NCBI GenBank assembly: GCA_946403215.1
Contig: CAMIZG010000001.1
Location: 62,001-126,000, forward strand
From: an uncultured Bacteroidales bacterium
GTDB taxonomy: Bacteria; Bacteroidota; Bacteroidia; Bacteroidales; Paludibacteraceae
Direction: 5' to 3'
Length of the DNA: 64,000 nt
The position numbers and the translations under genes were made by a program. Numbering within the stretch: position 1 is the first letter of the stretch; each line of letters starts with the position of its first letter. A model generated the notes under the pieces. It saw only the letters and a program-made list of their open reading frames with translations, did no database searches and was not told where the DNA came from. Shown here in pieces: positions 17,744 through 27,378 of this stretch.

Positions 17744-18809
17744 TGGAGCTCGTGCTGCCGGAGCAGTTGAGTTAGTTTATGCGTTTGCAAAGAAGACGCA
17801 TATTCCAGTGTTAACCACGATGAATGCAGTGGACTTGGCACAGGATGAAATTCGTATAGGTTTTATAGGAACCTATGGTAATCGTGTGGCTAATATGATC
17901 ATGGACGAATGCGATGTTGTCATATCGGTTGGCGCTCGCCTTGGTTTGAGGCAGATTGGGCATATTCGCGAGAACTTCGCTCCAAAAGCACACTTGATTC
18001 GTGTGGATATCGATCCGGCTGAGATGAGTCGCGTAGTTAAGAACGATGAAGAAGACTATCTGACAGATGCTGCATCTTTTATGAAACAGCTCCTGACTGA
18101 AGAAGTGCCCGACTATCAAGTGTGGCACGATCAATGCTCTGAGGCTAAACGCATGCTGGATGGGTGCGATAATGTTTTAGGCAATGATGTGATAGAAAAA
18201 ATATCATCGTTGCTACCAGAGAATGCTATTGTGTCAGTAGATGTAGGGCAACACCAATGCTGGGCTGCGCAATCCCTTCATCTTAAAGGAGAGAAGGGAC
18301 GCATTCTTATAGGAGGAGGCTATGGCTCAATGGGCTGCGGGTTGCCATACGCAATCGGAGCCTCTATCTCCATTGGAAATGGAGTAGTATATTGTATAAC
18401 TGGCGATGGCGGATTACAGATGAATATCCAAGAATTGGAAACCGTGGCTCGTGAGCATCTTCCAATAAAGATTATAGTGTTGAATAATCATGCGTTAGGT
18501 AAGATAACGGAGATTCAAACAGGTTCATTCGGAAAACGCTATGCGCAGACAACAAGGTCAAGTGGATATTCGGTGCCGAATTTTGAGAAGATTGCCAATG
18601 CATATGGAATAAATGCGATTACTTTAGCCTCTTATGACGAATTAGATGGATGTGTTGCATGGTTAGCAGACAGCAATCCATGTCTTATTAGTATCTCGAT
18701 GCCCGAGGATACGCTGTTAATCCCGAAAATCAAGTGGGAAACGGGTCAAATAATGCCGCTGCTAAATGATGATTTACAAAATAAGGTGTTGAGAATCCTG
18801 CGAGAGTGA
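17697..18809 (+). CDS. Thiamine-diphosphate enzyme, central and PP-domain fragment (broken gene)
   Basis: The second part of the acetolactate-synthase-like enzyme. Recognisable sequence starts with KPVLLVGNGARAAGA (central nucleotide-binding-like domain) and ends with the ThDP/Mg binding motif GDGGLQMN...LNN (about 230-265). The only start in this frame is a TTG at 17697 inside the upstream fragment, where the protein would read nonsense, so it is probably not an independent gene. Natural two-subunit ThDP enzymes are split before the PP domain, not before the central domain, which argues against a true two-gene arrangement. Family relatives include YerE-type enzymes that add a two-carbon branch to a keto-sugar. 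Confidence 0.8.
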   Translation: MIFRSTYRKPVLLVGNGARAAGAVELVYAFAKKTHIPVLTTMNAVDLAQDEIRIGFIGTYGNRVANMIMDECDVVISVGARLGLRQIGHIRENFAPKAHLIRVDIDPAEMSRVVKNDEEDYLTDAASFMKQLLTEEVPDYQVWHDQCSEAKRMLDGCDNVLGNDVIEKISSLLPENAIVSVDVGQHQCWAAQSLHLKGEKGRILIGGGYGSMGCGLPYAIGASISIGNGVVYCITGDGGLQMNIQELETVAREHLPIKIIVLNNHALGKITEIQTGSFGKRYAQTTRSSGYSVPNFEKIANAYGINAITLASYDELDGCVAWLADSNPCLISISMPEDTLLIPKIKWETGQIMPLLNDDLQNKVLRILRE

Positions 18810-18895
18810 GATTGTCACCATAATGAGAATGACACGCCCAGATTATTAGTTGTGTGGTATAGCAGTAATCGGTGGTTGCTTGATAGAAGTATAAG

Positions 18896-19837
18896 GTGAG
18901 AGATATAAAAATAGACGGGCTAAAAACAATCATGATTTTTTTGGTTGTGTATGGTCATGTGTTAATATTATCAGATGATGTGTTATCGACATATGTGGCA
19001 AATATTATATATGCATTTCACATGCCTGTTTTTATTTTCTTATCAGGATATCTCACCAATGTCGATGTCAATACTAAAAAGCTATCGTCATGGGTGATGC
19101 GGATATTATTAATATACGCAATTGCGCAGTCAGCCCAGAATATCTTATCATATATATTGGGAGAAGGATATGTATTAGGGCGTGTCTTCCTTTATGAGCC
19201 GTATTATGCATTATGGTATTTGATAAGTTTAGTAGTGTGGAGGGTTACTATTGTCGCAATAGCTCAATGCAGAGTTGCTGATAAGTTTCTGCTCCTTTTT
19301 TCAGTGGTTATTTGTGCCATTTCGGGAGTGATTCCAATCGGGTTACAATTTTCATTTCAAAGAACTCTTGCTTTTTTCCCGTTTTTCGCGATAGGTTATC
19401 TTTGTCGGAAAAACAATTTTATGGAAAGAATAGAGCAATCTCCTTATGTGATTAGCATAGTTGTCTTGATAATAGGAGCAATGGTGGCGTGTATATTGCC
19501 TAGATATATCCCTAATAGCCCTTATGATAGCATTCGTTCTGCTTTGGTTAGGCTTGGGCAAACCGGTAATGCTTTTTTGATGAGTTTTGCGGTTGTTAGA
19601 CTCTCGAGAATGTTCGCTGGGGGGGCTAAATATGGAGCGTACTCTCTTTGGATATACATCGGACACACCTTTTTCCTCATAATTCACAGGCATTACTATT
19701 CATTTATCAATGTCCAGAATGTTATGATTAATTTGCTTGTGGGAATTCTATTGTCATTGATATATTGCGCTATATGTGTTTGCCTGTGCTATTTTAGTCG
19801 TGAAACAAGAACGAATAGGATAAATCGGTCGATTTAG
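18896..19837 (+). CDS. Acyltransferase-3 family membrane protein
   Basis: 313-residue polytopic protein starting at GTG 18896. The N-terminus (KIDGLKTIMIFLVVYGHVL, about 4-22) carries the D-G/L...H signature of the family, with the His of the first helix. About nine or ten hydrophobic segments follow. It resembles fucose 4-O-acetylase and related capsule acetyltransferases; fucose is a plausible acceptor because gmd and fcl are in the locus. It separates the ThDP enzyme from the phosphatase. Confidence 0.83.
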   Translation: MRDIKIDGLKTIMIFLVVYGHVLILSDDVLSTYVANIIYAFHMPVFIFLSGYLTNVDVNTKKLSSWVMRILLIYAIAQSAQNILSYILGEGYVLGRVFLYEPYYALWYLISLVVWRVTIVAIAQCRVADKFLLLFSVVICAISGVIPIGLQFSFQRTLAFFPFFAIGYLCRKNNFMERIEQSPYVISIVVLIIGAMVACILPRYIPNSPYDSIRSALVRLGQTGNAFLMSFAVVRLSRMFAGGAKYGAYSLWIYIGHTFFLIIHRHYYSFINVQNVMINLLVGILLSLIYCAICVCLCYFSRETRTNRINRSI

Positions 19838-19850
19838 CAGTCATTTGATA

Positions 19851-20384
19851 ATGTCTAATTTATGTAGTGTTATTACTTTTGATAATATGGTACGTTTTCT
19901 TGTAATGGATGTGGACGGCACACTAACCGATGGCAAGATCTATATGGGGGCGGATGGTGAACTATTCAAGGCATTTGATGTAAAAGATGGATATGCCTTG
20001 AAGGAGATGCTCCCCCAAATGGGCATTGAGCCCATTATAATAACGGCTCGCGAAAGTCGTATTGTGGAGAATCGCTGCCGCGAACTAGGAATTTCAGAAC
20101 TTCATCAAGCGTGTCGTAATAAGTTTGCAAAACTTATGGAAATTCTCAACTCCTATAGTTCAAAAGACCACACGACATACACCCCGTCTAATGTCGCTTA
20201 CATTGGTGATGACTTGTTGGACATATTTTGCATAGAGCAAGTTAATATTGAGAACGGATTGACAGCATGCCCTGCTGATGCAGCTGAGGAAGTGAAAAGA
20301 GTCGCAAAATATGTTTGTAAAAGAAATGCAGGAAGTGGTGCTGTTCGGGAACTAGTTGAGCTAATTCAAGAAAAATGGAGATAG
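19851..20384 (+). CDS. KdsC-like HAD phosphatase
   Basis: HAD-superfamily phosphatase of the YrbI/KdsC type, which removes phosphate from sugar-acid phosphates. Seen: DVDGTLTDGKIY (motif I), ITARES (motif II, Ser/Thr region) and YIGDDLLD (motif IV). Start set at ATG 19851; ATG 19887 (MVRFLVMDVDGT) would fit the family's usual length better and cannot be excluded. It is paralogous to the gene at 41323, which I take as the housekeeping kdsC, so this copy probably serves the module A sugar, dephosphorylating it before CMP activation. Confidence 0.85.
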   Translation: MSNLCSVITFDNMVRFLVMDVDGTLTDGKIYMGADGELFKAFDVKDGYALKEMLPQMGIEPIIITARESRIVENRCRELGISELHQACRNKFAKLMEILNSYSSKDHTTYTPSNVAYIGDDLLDIFCIEQVNIENGLTACPADAAEEVKRVAKYVCKRNAGSGAVRELVELIQEKWR

Positions 20385-20391
20385 CGGACTT

Positions 20392-21366
20392 ATGAATTGT
20401 GCTCCCGTTATAATACCGACACTGAATCGTTACGAGCATTTCTATCAATGTTTAGAGTCATTGGAGAAATGTAGTGGCGCTGAATGTACTGATGTTTTTG
20501 TGGGGTTAGACTATCCTCCTTCTGAAAAGTACATAGCGGGATGGAAGAAGATAGATGCGTACCTTGCAGAAAAGGAAAAGAATAATGGCTTCCATAAATT
20601 AGTTGTATATAGACGCGATTATAATTGCGGGATTGGCGTTAAGCCACCCCATAAAAGCAATGTTGCTCTATTGCGCGAAGTAATTAATGAGTCGTACGAC
20701 AGAATTATTTATACGGAGGATGATAATGTCTTTAGCCCGAATTTCCTTGAATACATAAACAAGGGATTGGAAAAGTATGAGCATGATGATTCTGTTTGGG
20801 GCGTAGTAGGATATGCACATCCTTACCAGTTTAAATTTGGACAGAATAATCATTATCGTCATAATACAGACATGTCGGGGTGGGGATATGGGACTTGGAA
20901 TAAGACTTTTGCAGAAACAGTTGACTTTGTCAAGGGAGGTGGATTTCGTAAAAGTTTTTCAACCAAGAATATGTTAAAAGCCCTTGAACATGGTTGGTTA
21001 CGTCTGTTTACGTATATATATCATTGTTATCATAAAGGGTACGCATCGGTAAATGACGGGGCGATAACAGCATACCTTATTTTGCACGATAAATATGTTA
21101 TTACACCAACGATTTCAAAGGTGCGTAACATCGGATGGGATGATCAAGGTAGGAGTTTTCAACGTGGCATGAAAGGGGTTGAGGTAATTGCTGAACGCCA
21201 TAACTCGCAGCCGATAGACAATGATGTGCATTTTGAGTACAAGGGCGATGATACAACTTATATGGATTATAATAATAAGGTGGCTGTGCGTGAGAGTGAT
21301 GGATATATGTCGTTCGGGCAATTTGTCGTAAAGTTGTGGAAATCATTCTTTAAGTTACCCCAATAG
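20392..21366 (+). CDS. Glycosyltransferase, GT2/GNT-I-like fold
   Basis: 324-residue cytoplasmic glycosyltransferase. The N-terminus (APVIIPTLNRYEHFYQCLESL) is typical of GT-A enzymes, and the acidic metal site is in IIYTEDDNVFSPNFLEYI (about 104-121). The W-G-Y-G-T-W stretch (about 163-168) is also characteristic of this group. It lies 7 bases after the phosphatase and immediately before the polymerase gene. Donor and acceptor unknown. Confidence 0.82.
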   Translation: MNCAPVIIPTLNRYEHFYQCLESLEKCSGAECTDVFVGLDYPPSEKYIAGWKKIDAYLAEKEKNNGFHKLVVYRRDYNCGIGVKPPHKSNVALLREVINESYDRIIYTEDDNVFSPNFLEYINKGLEKYEHDDSVWGVVGYAHPYQFKFGQNNHYRHNTDMSGWGYGTWNKTFAETVDFVKGGGFRKSFSTKNMLKALEHGWLRLFTYIYHCYHKGYASVNDGAITAYLILHDKYVITPTISKVRNIGWDDQGRSFQRGMKGVEVIAERHNSQPIDNDVHFEYKGDDTTYMDYNNKVAVRESDGYMSFGQFVVKLWKSFFKLPQ

Positions 21367-21369
21367 CGT

Positions 21370-22599
21370 GTGATTAGAAAGTTATTGCTATATATTATCT
21401 TTTTATGGATGGGAGGGTATTTCTCGCCTATTCTTCGTGTGGGGAAAATTGCATATTACCTTATTGCAGTTGTCTTTATTTTGTTGCTATTGTTCACATG
21501 CTTTAAACGTGAAACGCCGCGATTGAATTTGACGTACATAATCCTATTCGCCATCGGTATAGTTGGATCCATGTTTATGGCGATGATATACCATGATCAG
21601 TCATTTTTGAGCACAGCTATATCTCAACGCGCGCTATATTTCTTGGCGTGTTTTTTCGTGTGGTGGAAAATTGGGCTAACTGAAGATGAATTATTCCCGA
21701 TGTTGCGGGTGTTAACTATAATCACGTTAGTTGTCTTTGGGCTATCACTATTTGAACCTCAATGGTTTTTGTCGCAATCCGCCATAGAGCAATTTGCCAA
21801 GCGACCGGAAAATTCAACTGATGTGTTGTGCTTTATGCCCGGGTACGTGTATGTAGTCTTATATTTCTTCTATCTTTTGCAAACCATTCCTGACTCATTC
21901 ACAAAACGAGATCTTGCCATAGCAATAGCTATCCTGGGCATGTTTTTTGTGTACCAGAACAGAAGTACGTTGATGTATTTGTCTATAATAACGTTATATT
22001 TCTTTATTAAGAACAGGTCAAACATCGGTCAGCAAGGAAGAGCCTTGATTGTTCTATCAGTTGTACTAATTGTTTTGTTAGCTTCGTCATTTATAAGCAA
22101 TGTAACGACATCTCTGCTCAACGAGACCCAAGAGCAGTTGAATGATGAAGGATACAACCGCCGCATAGCTTTGCAATTTTATGTGTTTGATTATAATGAG
22201 GGGAGTATAGCGCGTTCACTGTTCGGTAATGGTCAACCAGCTTTGGATACTGATTATCTAGACGAAATGATAGAGGGTAACGAAGAAGGTGCATATTGGA
22301 GCGATTTGGGGTTCGTCGGTGATTGGTTCTTGTTTGGCATTATCCCGATAGTAGCAATATTGATAATGGCGATTAAGGTATTTCGCTATCCATACCCACC
22401 GTATCTGAAATACTTGTTTGCTTCATTCTTGTTGGTGCCGACTATCCATACCTTTTCAGGAAACAATATGCACGTGTTCTATTTTTCGCTTGTGATGTAT
22501 CTAGTGTGCTTGAATGAATATGAATTGGAATACAATGATGGTTTTATGACTGATGCCGAGGCAATAGAACCACAAAATATAATACTGCAGGATGCGTAA
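21370..22599 (+). CDS. Wzy-like O-antigen/capsule polymerase
   Basis: 409-residue membrane protein with about ten hydrophobic segments and one large extracytoplasmic loop (about 240-315) carrying conserved-looking charged residues (YNRRIALQ; FGNG; SDLGFVGDW). This architecture fits the Wzy/O-antigen ligase superfamily. It starts with GTG at 21370, three bases after the previous stop, and overlaps the next gene by 8 bases. As the only such protein in the locus it is the likely polymerase; sequence conservation in this family is too low for certainty. Confidence 0.75.
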   Translation: MIRKLLLYIIFLWMGGYFSPILRVGKIAYYLIAVVFILLLLFTCFKRETPRLNLTYIILFAIGIVGSMFMAMIYHDQSFLSTAISQRALYFLACFFVWWKIGLTEDELFPMLRVLTIITLVVFGLSLFEPQWFLSQSAIEQFAKRPENSTDVLCFMPGYVYVVLYFFYLLQTIPDSFTKRDLAIAIAILGMFFVYQNRSTLMYLSIITLYFFIKNRSNIGQQGRALIVLSVVLIVLLASSFISNVTTSLLNETQEQLNDEGYNRRIALQFYVFDYNEGSIARSLFGNGQPALDTDYLDEMIEGNEEGAYWSDLGFVGDWFLFGIIPIVAILIMAIKVFRYPYPPYLKYLFASFLLVPTIHTFSGNNMHVFYFSLVMYLVCLNEYELEYNDGFMTDAEAIEPQNIILQDA

Positions 22600-23626
22600 T
22601 ACCAATATCGAAATATTACGTTTTGTATTGATGGTGGCTGTTTTTATTGGGCATACCATTGTGCTGGGGCTTGACTTCGTGGATGGCCAGGTCGGCATGT
22701 ATGAATATGACGGAAATATGCCAACGATGTTGTTCCTGTGCTCATTGCTAACACCGGCGACCTATTGTTTTGTGTTTATATCCGGCTACTATGGAATAAA
22801 ATTTTCATTTGCCAAGCTGTTGAACTTGTTATTGTGGCTGATTATTGTTGCGGTGGCATGTGGTGGATATCATTATTGGAGAGGAGAAACATCTTGGTAT
22901 GCAATTTATTCGTCATTCCTGCCGCTTGTACATAACAGATGGTGGTTTGTCACCGCATTTGTTACGTTGTATTTAGTTTCTCCATTTGTGAATATCGCCA
23001 TGCAGCATTTTTCAAGAAAGCAAGCCATAGGCATGTTGATGCTGTTGTACGGTATCTTATTGTACAGATGGTTGTTCCTGGTATCTAATGCAGGGAGTAG
23101 TTTTGCCGGATTATTATTTATTTATGTGTTGGCTCGATATATGGCAATGAATAATTTGTCGTTGTCAAAGCGAAATGCATGTTTATTGTTTGTGGGTTCA
23201 TTAGTAATCACGACTTGTGTGGCATGTGCTCTATTTTATGGGTTACGTGAGCATATGAATCCGGTTTATGCGCAGCGAATTGTATTTCAAGTGTATGCAT
23301 ATTGTAATCCGCTGATTGTCATGATGGCGGTTTGTCTGTTTTTCTTTGCCTTGTCTTTTCAGCCGCGAACAGTTCGTTGGCTCAACACCTTGTTAAAAAC
23401 GAATTTGTTTATCTATCTATTCACGCAAGGAGTGGGAATAGTGTCGTACAAAGATATGGCGACTATGCTTCGCGAAAATCCCATTCAATATACAGCAGTA
23501 GCAGGATTGATTATATTCGCATCATTGTTGGCGGGGCATATAATATCATTTGCTGCATATTGGATGGTGCGAGGAGGAGAAATGGTGTTTAAGAGAATTT
23601 TTAAAAAGATATTGAAGGAATCTTAA
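22592..23626 (+). CDS. Acyltransferase-3 family membrane protein
   Basis: 344-residue polytopic protein. The start RNTNIEILRFVLMVAVFIGHT (about 2-22) has the I-E-x-L-R-x-x-...-H signature of acyltransferase-3 proteins, followed by about ten hydrophobic segments. The N-terminus resembles the group annotated as capsule/O-antigen acetyltransferases. It is one of four members of this family in the locus. Overlaps the polymerase gene by 8 bases. Confidence 0.83.
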   Translation: MRNTNIEILRFVLMVAVFIGHTIVLGLDFVDGQVGMYEYDGNMPTMLFLCSLLTPATYCFVFISGYYGIKFSFAKLLNLLLWLIIVAVACGGYHYWRGETSWYAIYSSFLPLVHNRWWFVTAFVTLYLVSPFVNIAMQHFSRKQAIGMLMLLYGILLYRWLFLVSNAGSSFAGLLFIYVLARYMAMNNLSLSKRNACLLFVGSLVITTCVACALFYGLREHMNPVYAQRIVFQVYAYCNPLIVMMAVCLFFFALSFQPRTVRWLNTLLKTNLFIYLFTQGVGIVSYKDMATMLRENPIQYTAVAGLIIFASLLAGHIISFAAYWMVRGGEMVFKRIFKKILKES

Positions 23627-23689
23627 CGCTGATTAAGAATTCCTTTTGAAACGGCAGAATGAATCTCCGAAATATCTAATGGGAAAGTT

Positions 23690-24790
23690 ATGACGCAATC
23701 ATCCACTCGCATAGACTCCGTTGATGTGGGAGCGGGAATAATGATCCTGTGGATGATTATATATCATGCCATATCATTTTCGTTGAATATACAACTATTG
23801 GATTATTCAGAAGTACCTGATCTAAATAGCATACCGGAGAGTCTTCATGTGTTTGTCGGGAAAAACGGACCGCTGATTCCGAAGAACGCATGTGTGATAT
23901 TTCCATACCTTTATTTTTTTATGCCGTGGTTCTTTTACAAGAGTGGTCAGTTCTTTGTAAAACGCGAGATGAAAGAGTTCTGGGAAAAGGATGTGAAGAA
24001 ATTACTGGTTCCGTTTCTGATCTGGTCGTTGATAGGCTACGTGATGTTTCTGCTGTTTCATGCCATAACGCATACGTTAACATGGGAAAACAGTACGATC
24101 CATATTGTTAGCGCATTGCTTAGAGGTGGAAGTATTCCGCTTAATCTTCCGTTGTGGTTCTTAACCACGCTGCTCGGAGTGCGTTTGGTGGCAAATTTGT
24201 GCTTAACGACCAAAGATTCTAATGCTGAACGGTGGTGGCTGATAGCCATAATTGTGTTGGGCTATGCTGTAGCATATTTGGCACATGTTTTACATCCCAC
24301 GTTCCTTCCTGAATGGATCGCTAATGGCGCGTCCGGGCTTGTGTTTTTCGCATTGGGATATGGGCTTAAAGAATATGAGCAGAAGATATGGGTGTTTTTG
24401 CCATGTTTGTTAGTGTATTTGATTTGCGTATTTGCGGAGTTCCCTATTGTGGATATGCACTCCAACAGTCTGTTGGCAGGAAGTTATTGGGCATGGATGC
24501 CGGTGGCAATATGTAGCATTATCGCATTTAATAATGTGTGTGCTGTATTATGCAAGTTTGTCAATTTCATTGTATTATCATGGATCGGACGGCATTCTAT
24601 GCAGATTTTCGTCTCCCATTTTTTGATTCTATGTGTGATTGATTTTGTTGTACGATATTTTGAATTGGTTCAACTTCGCCCATATTCATTATGGCTTATG
24701 TTAGGTGCTTACATACTAATATTACCCATTTGTTGCGTATGTGTCAATCCTTCGGGAAGGATACGTGATGCAATGCATCGGGGCGAATAG
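23690..24790 (+). CDS. Acyltransferase-3 family membrane protein
   Basis: 366 residues with RIDSVDVGAGIMILWMIIYHA (about 7-27) at the N-terminus: the D-x-x-x-G-I-x-I-x-x-x-x-x-x-H pattern of the family, and about ten hydrophobic segments. A 63-base gap without visible signals separates it from the previous acyltransferase. The sequence differs clearly from its neighbour, so this is not a recent tandem copy. Confidence 0.83.
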   Translation: MTQSSTRIDSVDVGAGIMILWMIIYHAISFSLNIQLLDYSEVPDLNSIPESLHVFVGKNGPLIPKNACVIFPYLYFFMPWFFYKSGQFFVKREMKEFWEKDVKKLLVPFLIWSLIGYVMFLLFHAITHTLTWENSTIHIVSALLRGGSIPLNLPLWFLTTLLGVRLVANLCLTTKDSNAERWWLIAIIVLGYAVAYLAHVLHPTFLPEWIANGASGLVFFALGYGLKEYEQKIWVFLPCLLVYLICVFAEFPIVDMHSNSLLAGSYWAWMPVAICSIIAFNNVCAVLCKFVNFIVLSWIGRHSMQIFVSHFLILCVIDFVVRYFELVQLRPYSLWLMLGAYILILPICCVCVNPSGRIRDAMHRGE

Positions 24791-24808
24791 TATAATTCGG
24801 ATGATTGC

Positions 24809-25714
24809 ATGGATATCTCTGTCATAATAGTCAATTACAACACATGTGCGCTTACGCGTGAGTGCTTGGATAGCATTTTTGCTAATACTCAGGGCGTGCA
24901 GTTTGAAGTGTTTGTGGTGGATAATGATTCGCAGAGAGATGAGAGCAAGCAAGTGTTGAGTAGGTATCCGGGGATTCAGTATGTGCAGGCGGACACGAAC
25001 TTAGGTTTCGGCAAGGCAAACAATCTTGGCTACCAATATACATCCGGACGATACGTTTTGTTCTTGAACAGTGATACGTATTTGCTCAACGATGCCTTGT
25101 CTGCCTTTGTTCATGGCTTTGATCAGTTGCCGAATAATGTGGGGTGCATTGGGGCGCAGTTGCTTTCGGAAGAAGGTAATCCGAATAATTCGTATTCTGA
25201 ATTGCCATCACTTAAGCTATATGCAGAATCAATCCTCAACTTGTATTTGTACCCATTTAGGCGTCGTAAAAATGTATGCCCCAATAGAGAAAACTCTATA
25301 GTGCCGGCATTGCCATATGAAGTGCCGTATGTAATCGGTGCAGATTTGTGCATTAGGCGGAATGTAATAGAAGGATGCGGATTATTTGACCCAGATTTCT
25401 TTATGTATTACGAAGATTCAGAGATGCAGAGCCGCTATCGGAAGGCCGGGTATAAAGCCATGATTATTCCATCGCCACAAATCGTTCATTTGGAGGATGC
25501 CTCATCCTCAGCCCCAAAATCGAAGCAATATACTGCTTTGTCTCGTATGCGGAATTTGCAAAGTCAGGCATTGTACTTCAAGAAGGTTTATCGCAGACCC
25601 TATTATTGGTTGTATAGGATCATTAGTTTGTTCTCGTTTCCGTTATATTTGAGGTCATATTATACATCGGCGGAAAAACGAATGCTGATGCGAACGTTGA
25701 TCCGGCCATTATAG
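24809..25714 (+). CDS. Glycosyltransferase family 2 (rhamnosyltransferase/WbbL-like)
   Basis: 301 residues. GT2 motifs: DISVIIVNYNTCALTRECLDS (about 2-22), VVDNDS (about 43-48), LGFGKANNLG (about 72-81), the metal-binding LFLNSDTYL (about 91-99), and the acceptor-side segment DPDFFMYYEDSEM (about 191-203), as in WbbL/RgpF-type rhamnosyl- or deoxyhexosyltransferases. It could use GDP-fucose or another deoxysugar donor; this is inference. Confidence 0.9.
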   Translation: MDISVIIVNYNTCALTRECLDSIFANTQGVQFEVFVVDNDSQRDESKQVLSRYPGIQYVQADTNLGFGKANNLGYQYTSGRYVLFLNSDTYLLNDALSAFVHGFDQLPNNVGCIGAQLLSEEGNPNNSYSELPSLKLYAESILNLYLYPFRRRKNVCPNRENSIVPALPYEVPYVIGADLCIRRNVIEGCGLFDPDFFMYYEDSEMQSRYRKAGYKAMIIPSPQIVHLEDASSSAPKSKQYTALSRMRNLQSQALYFKKVYRRPYYWLYRIISLFSFPLYLRSYYTSAEKRMLMRTLIRPL

Positions 25715-25744
25715 TGTCGTGAGTATCTAATAGCTGATTAGTAT

Positions 25745-26437
25745 ATGGTTTGTGCTATGATGAAAAGGATCTGGGATTTTCTCTGCGCGTTTGCTCCGAT
25801 AAAGACCGTGCTCTTTAACCTTCATTATTTGCCATTTGCTGATGCGGTAAAATGCCCGATATTCATATACAAACATACGAGATTGGTGCAAATGAACGGC
25901 ATGCTGATTGTGTCAGCACCGCTCCGAACGGGAATGATAAAAATAGGTCATTATGTTCCGGGGACGCAGGATGAGCGTTATCAGCAAACCACGTGGGAAG
26001 TTATGGGTAGGATAGAATTTGTAGGAAATGCATGCATTGGTCGGGGGACGAATATTTCCGTCGGCAAGAATGCAACGATGACGCTGGGAGATAATCTGAC
26101 CGTTAGCGGAAATACGGAATTGTATTGCCATCATCGCATCTCAATAGGTGATTCTTGCACGTTGTCATGGGGCATTCTGATGATGGACACTGATTTCCAT
26201 GCAATTAAAGATAACGCATCTCAAAAAACGATAAATGCTCCCCGCCCCATACATATAGGTAATCATGTGTGGATCGGCAGTCGGGTTACTGTACTAAAAG
26301 GTGTGCAAATAGCAAGTAATACGATTATTGCAGCAGCATCCGTTATAACGAAATCATTCGATGAGGAATATTGCGTGATAGGTGGCAACGGAAAAGGAGC
26401 ATCGATCCTAAGGCATAACGTGCAATGGGAAAATTAA
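25745..26437 (+). CDS. Hexapeptide-repeat (LbH) acyltransferase
   Basis: 230-residue CoA-dependent acetyltransferase of the left-handed beta-helix type. Irregular hexapeptide repeats run from about 97 to 200 (IGRGTNISVGKNATMTLGD, HVWIGSRVTVLKGVQIASN), with the loop histidine in DTDFHAI (about 152-158). ATGs at 25757 and 25760 are alternative starts. It would O- or N-acetylate a sugar in the cytoplasm, in contrast to the membrane acyltransferases. The next gene overlaps by 13 bases. Confidence 0.87.
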   Translation: MVCAMMKRIWDFLCAFAPIKTVLFNLHYLPFADAVKCPIFIYKHTRLVQMNGMLIVSAPLRTGMIKIGHYVPGTQDERYQQTTWEVMGRIEFVGNACIGRGTNISVGKNATMTLGDNLTVSGNTELYCHHRISIGDSCTLSWGILMMDTDFHAIKDNASQKTINAPRPIHIGNHVWIGSRVTVLKGVQIASNTIIAAASVITKSFDEEYCVIGGNGKGASILRHNVQWEN

Positions 26438-27378
26438 GCAACATATTCAAGCGTATTCGAAGCGGTTTTTCCGATATGCGTGCTTTCGGTATGTTTGTCG
26501 GAATGACAAACATACTGTGGCCAGTCATTGCTCACTTTCCCGAGGGAATTCGGGAGTCAATCTTGGAGAATAAGAAAAGAAAGATTGATGACTTTTTGCA
26601 AAAGATTTGCGCTGATACGATTGAGAAATATTCATCATTGCACTTGCCTGTGCGTGAACATGAAGTGGGGAAAGAGGCTCCAATCTTTGTTTGTTGGCTG
26701 CAGGGGATAGACAAGGCTCCAGGTTTAGTTAAGGCGTGCGTAAGGTCAATAGAGCGGCATGCTTCAGGGCATCCGGTGCATATAATTACTCTGGACAACT
26801 ATCAAAAATGGGTATCTTTGCCTGATGTCATAATCCAACGTAGAGAAGAGCAGATGATGGTAAATGCTCATTTTGCCGATGTATTGCGTTGCGCCTTGTT
26901 AGCCAAATATGGAGGCTGCTGGATTGATGCGACGATTTGGATGTCAGCAGACATTCACGCCGATGTCTTCGAAAAGCCATTTTACTCCTGCCGTTTCCCT
27001 GCTGAAGGAAGATTCGTGACCGACAACATGTGGAGCAACTTTTTTATAGCAGCGAAGTCTGATTCCGTGACAATCAACTTTACAAAGGACATGTTTTATG
27101 AGTACGTCGAGAAGGAGCCTCGTTTTATTGACTATTTCTTGATGGATTATATGATCAGATGGGGGTATGATAACATACCGGCGATTCGGGGCGAAATAGA
27201 CCAAATACCATACAATAATGAGCAAATAGGTGCTTTGCGAAACATGCTACATGTGCCCTTCAATTCTCTTGAAGTTATGTCAGTCCTGAAAGAAACATAC
27301 ATACATAAATTGTCATGGCGATTGGATTTGAACCAATTACCGGATGATAGCGTTGGTAAATTTATATTGCGACAATGA
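26425..27378 (+). CDS. Capsular polysaccharide synthesis glycosyltransferase (GT32-like)
   Basis: 317 residues. The segment PIFVCWLQGIDKAPGLVKACVRSI (about 83-106), then HIITLDNYQKWV (about 115-126) and HFADVLRCALLAKYGGCWIDATIW (about 149-172) matches the capsular polysaccharide synthesis/GT32 group, in which a DxD-like site follows the G-G-x-W motif (here WIDAT). It forms an ATGA overlap with the next glycosyltransferase gene. Confidence 0.87.
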   Translation: MGKLSNIFKRIRSGFSDMRAFGMFVGMTNILWPVIAHFPEGIRESILENKKRKIDDFLQKICADTIEKYSSLHLPVREHEVGKEAPIFVCWLQGIDKAPGLVKACVRSIERHASGHPVHIITLDNYQKWVSLPDVIIQRREEQMMVNAHFADVLRCALLAKYGGCWIDATIWMSADIHADVFEKPFYSCRFPAEGRFVTDNMWSNFFIAAKSDSVTINFTKDMFYEYVEKEPRFIDYFLMDYMIRWGYDNIPAIRGEIDQIPYNNEQIGALRNMLHVPFNSLEVMSVLKETYIHKLSWRLDLNQLPDDSVGKFILRQ

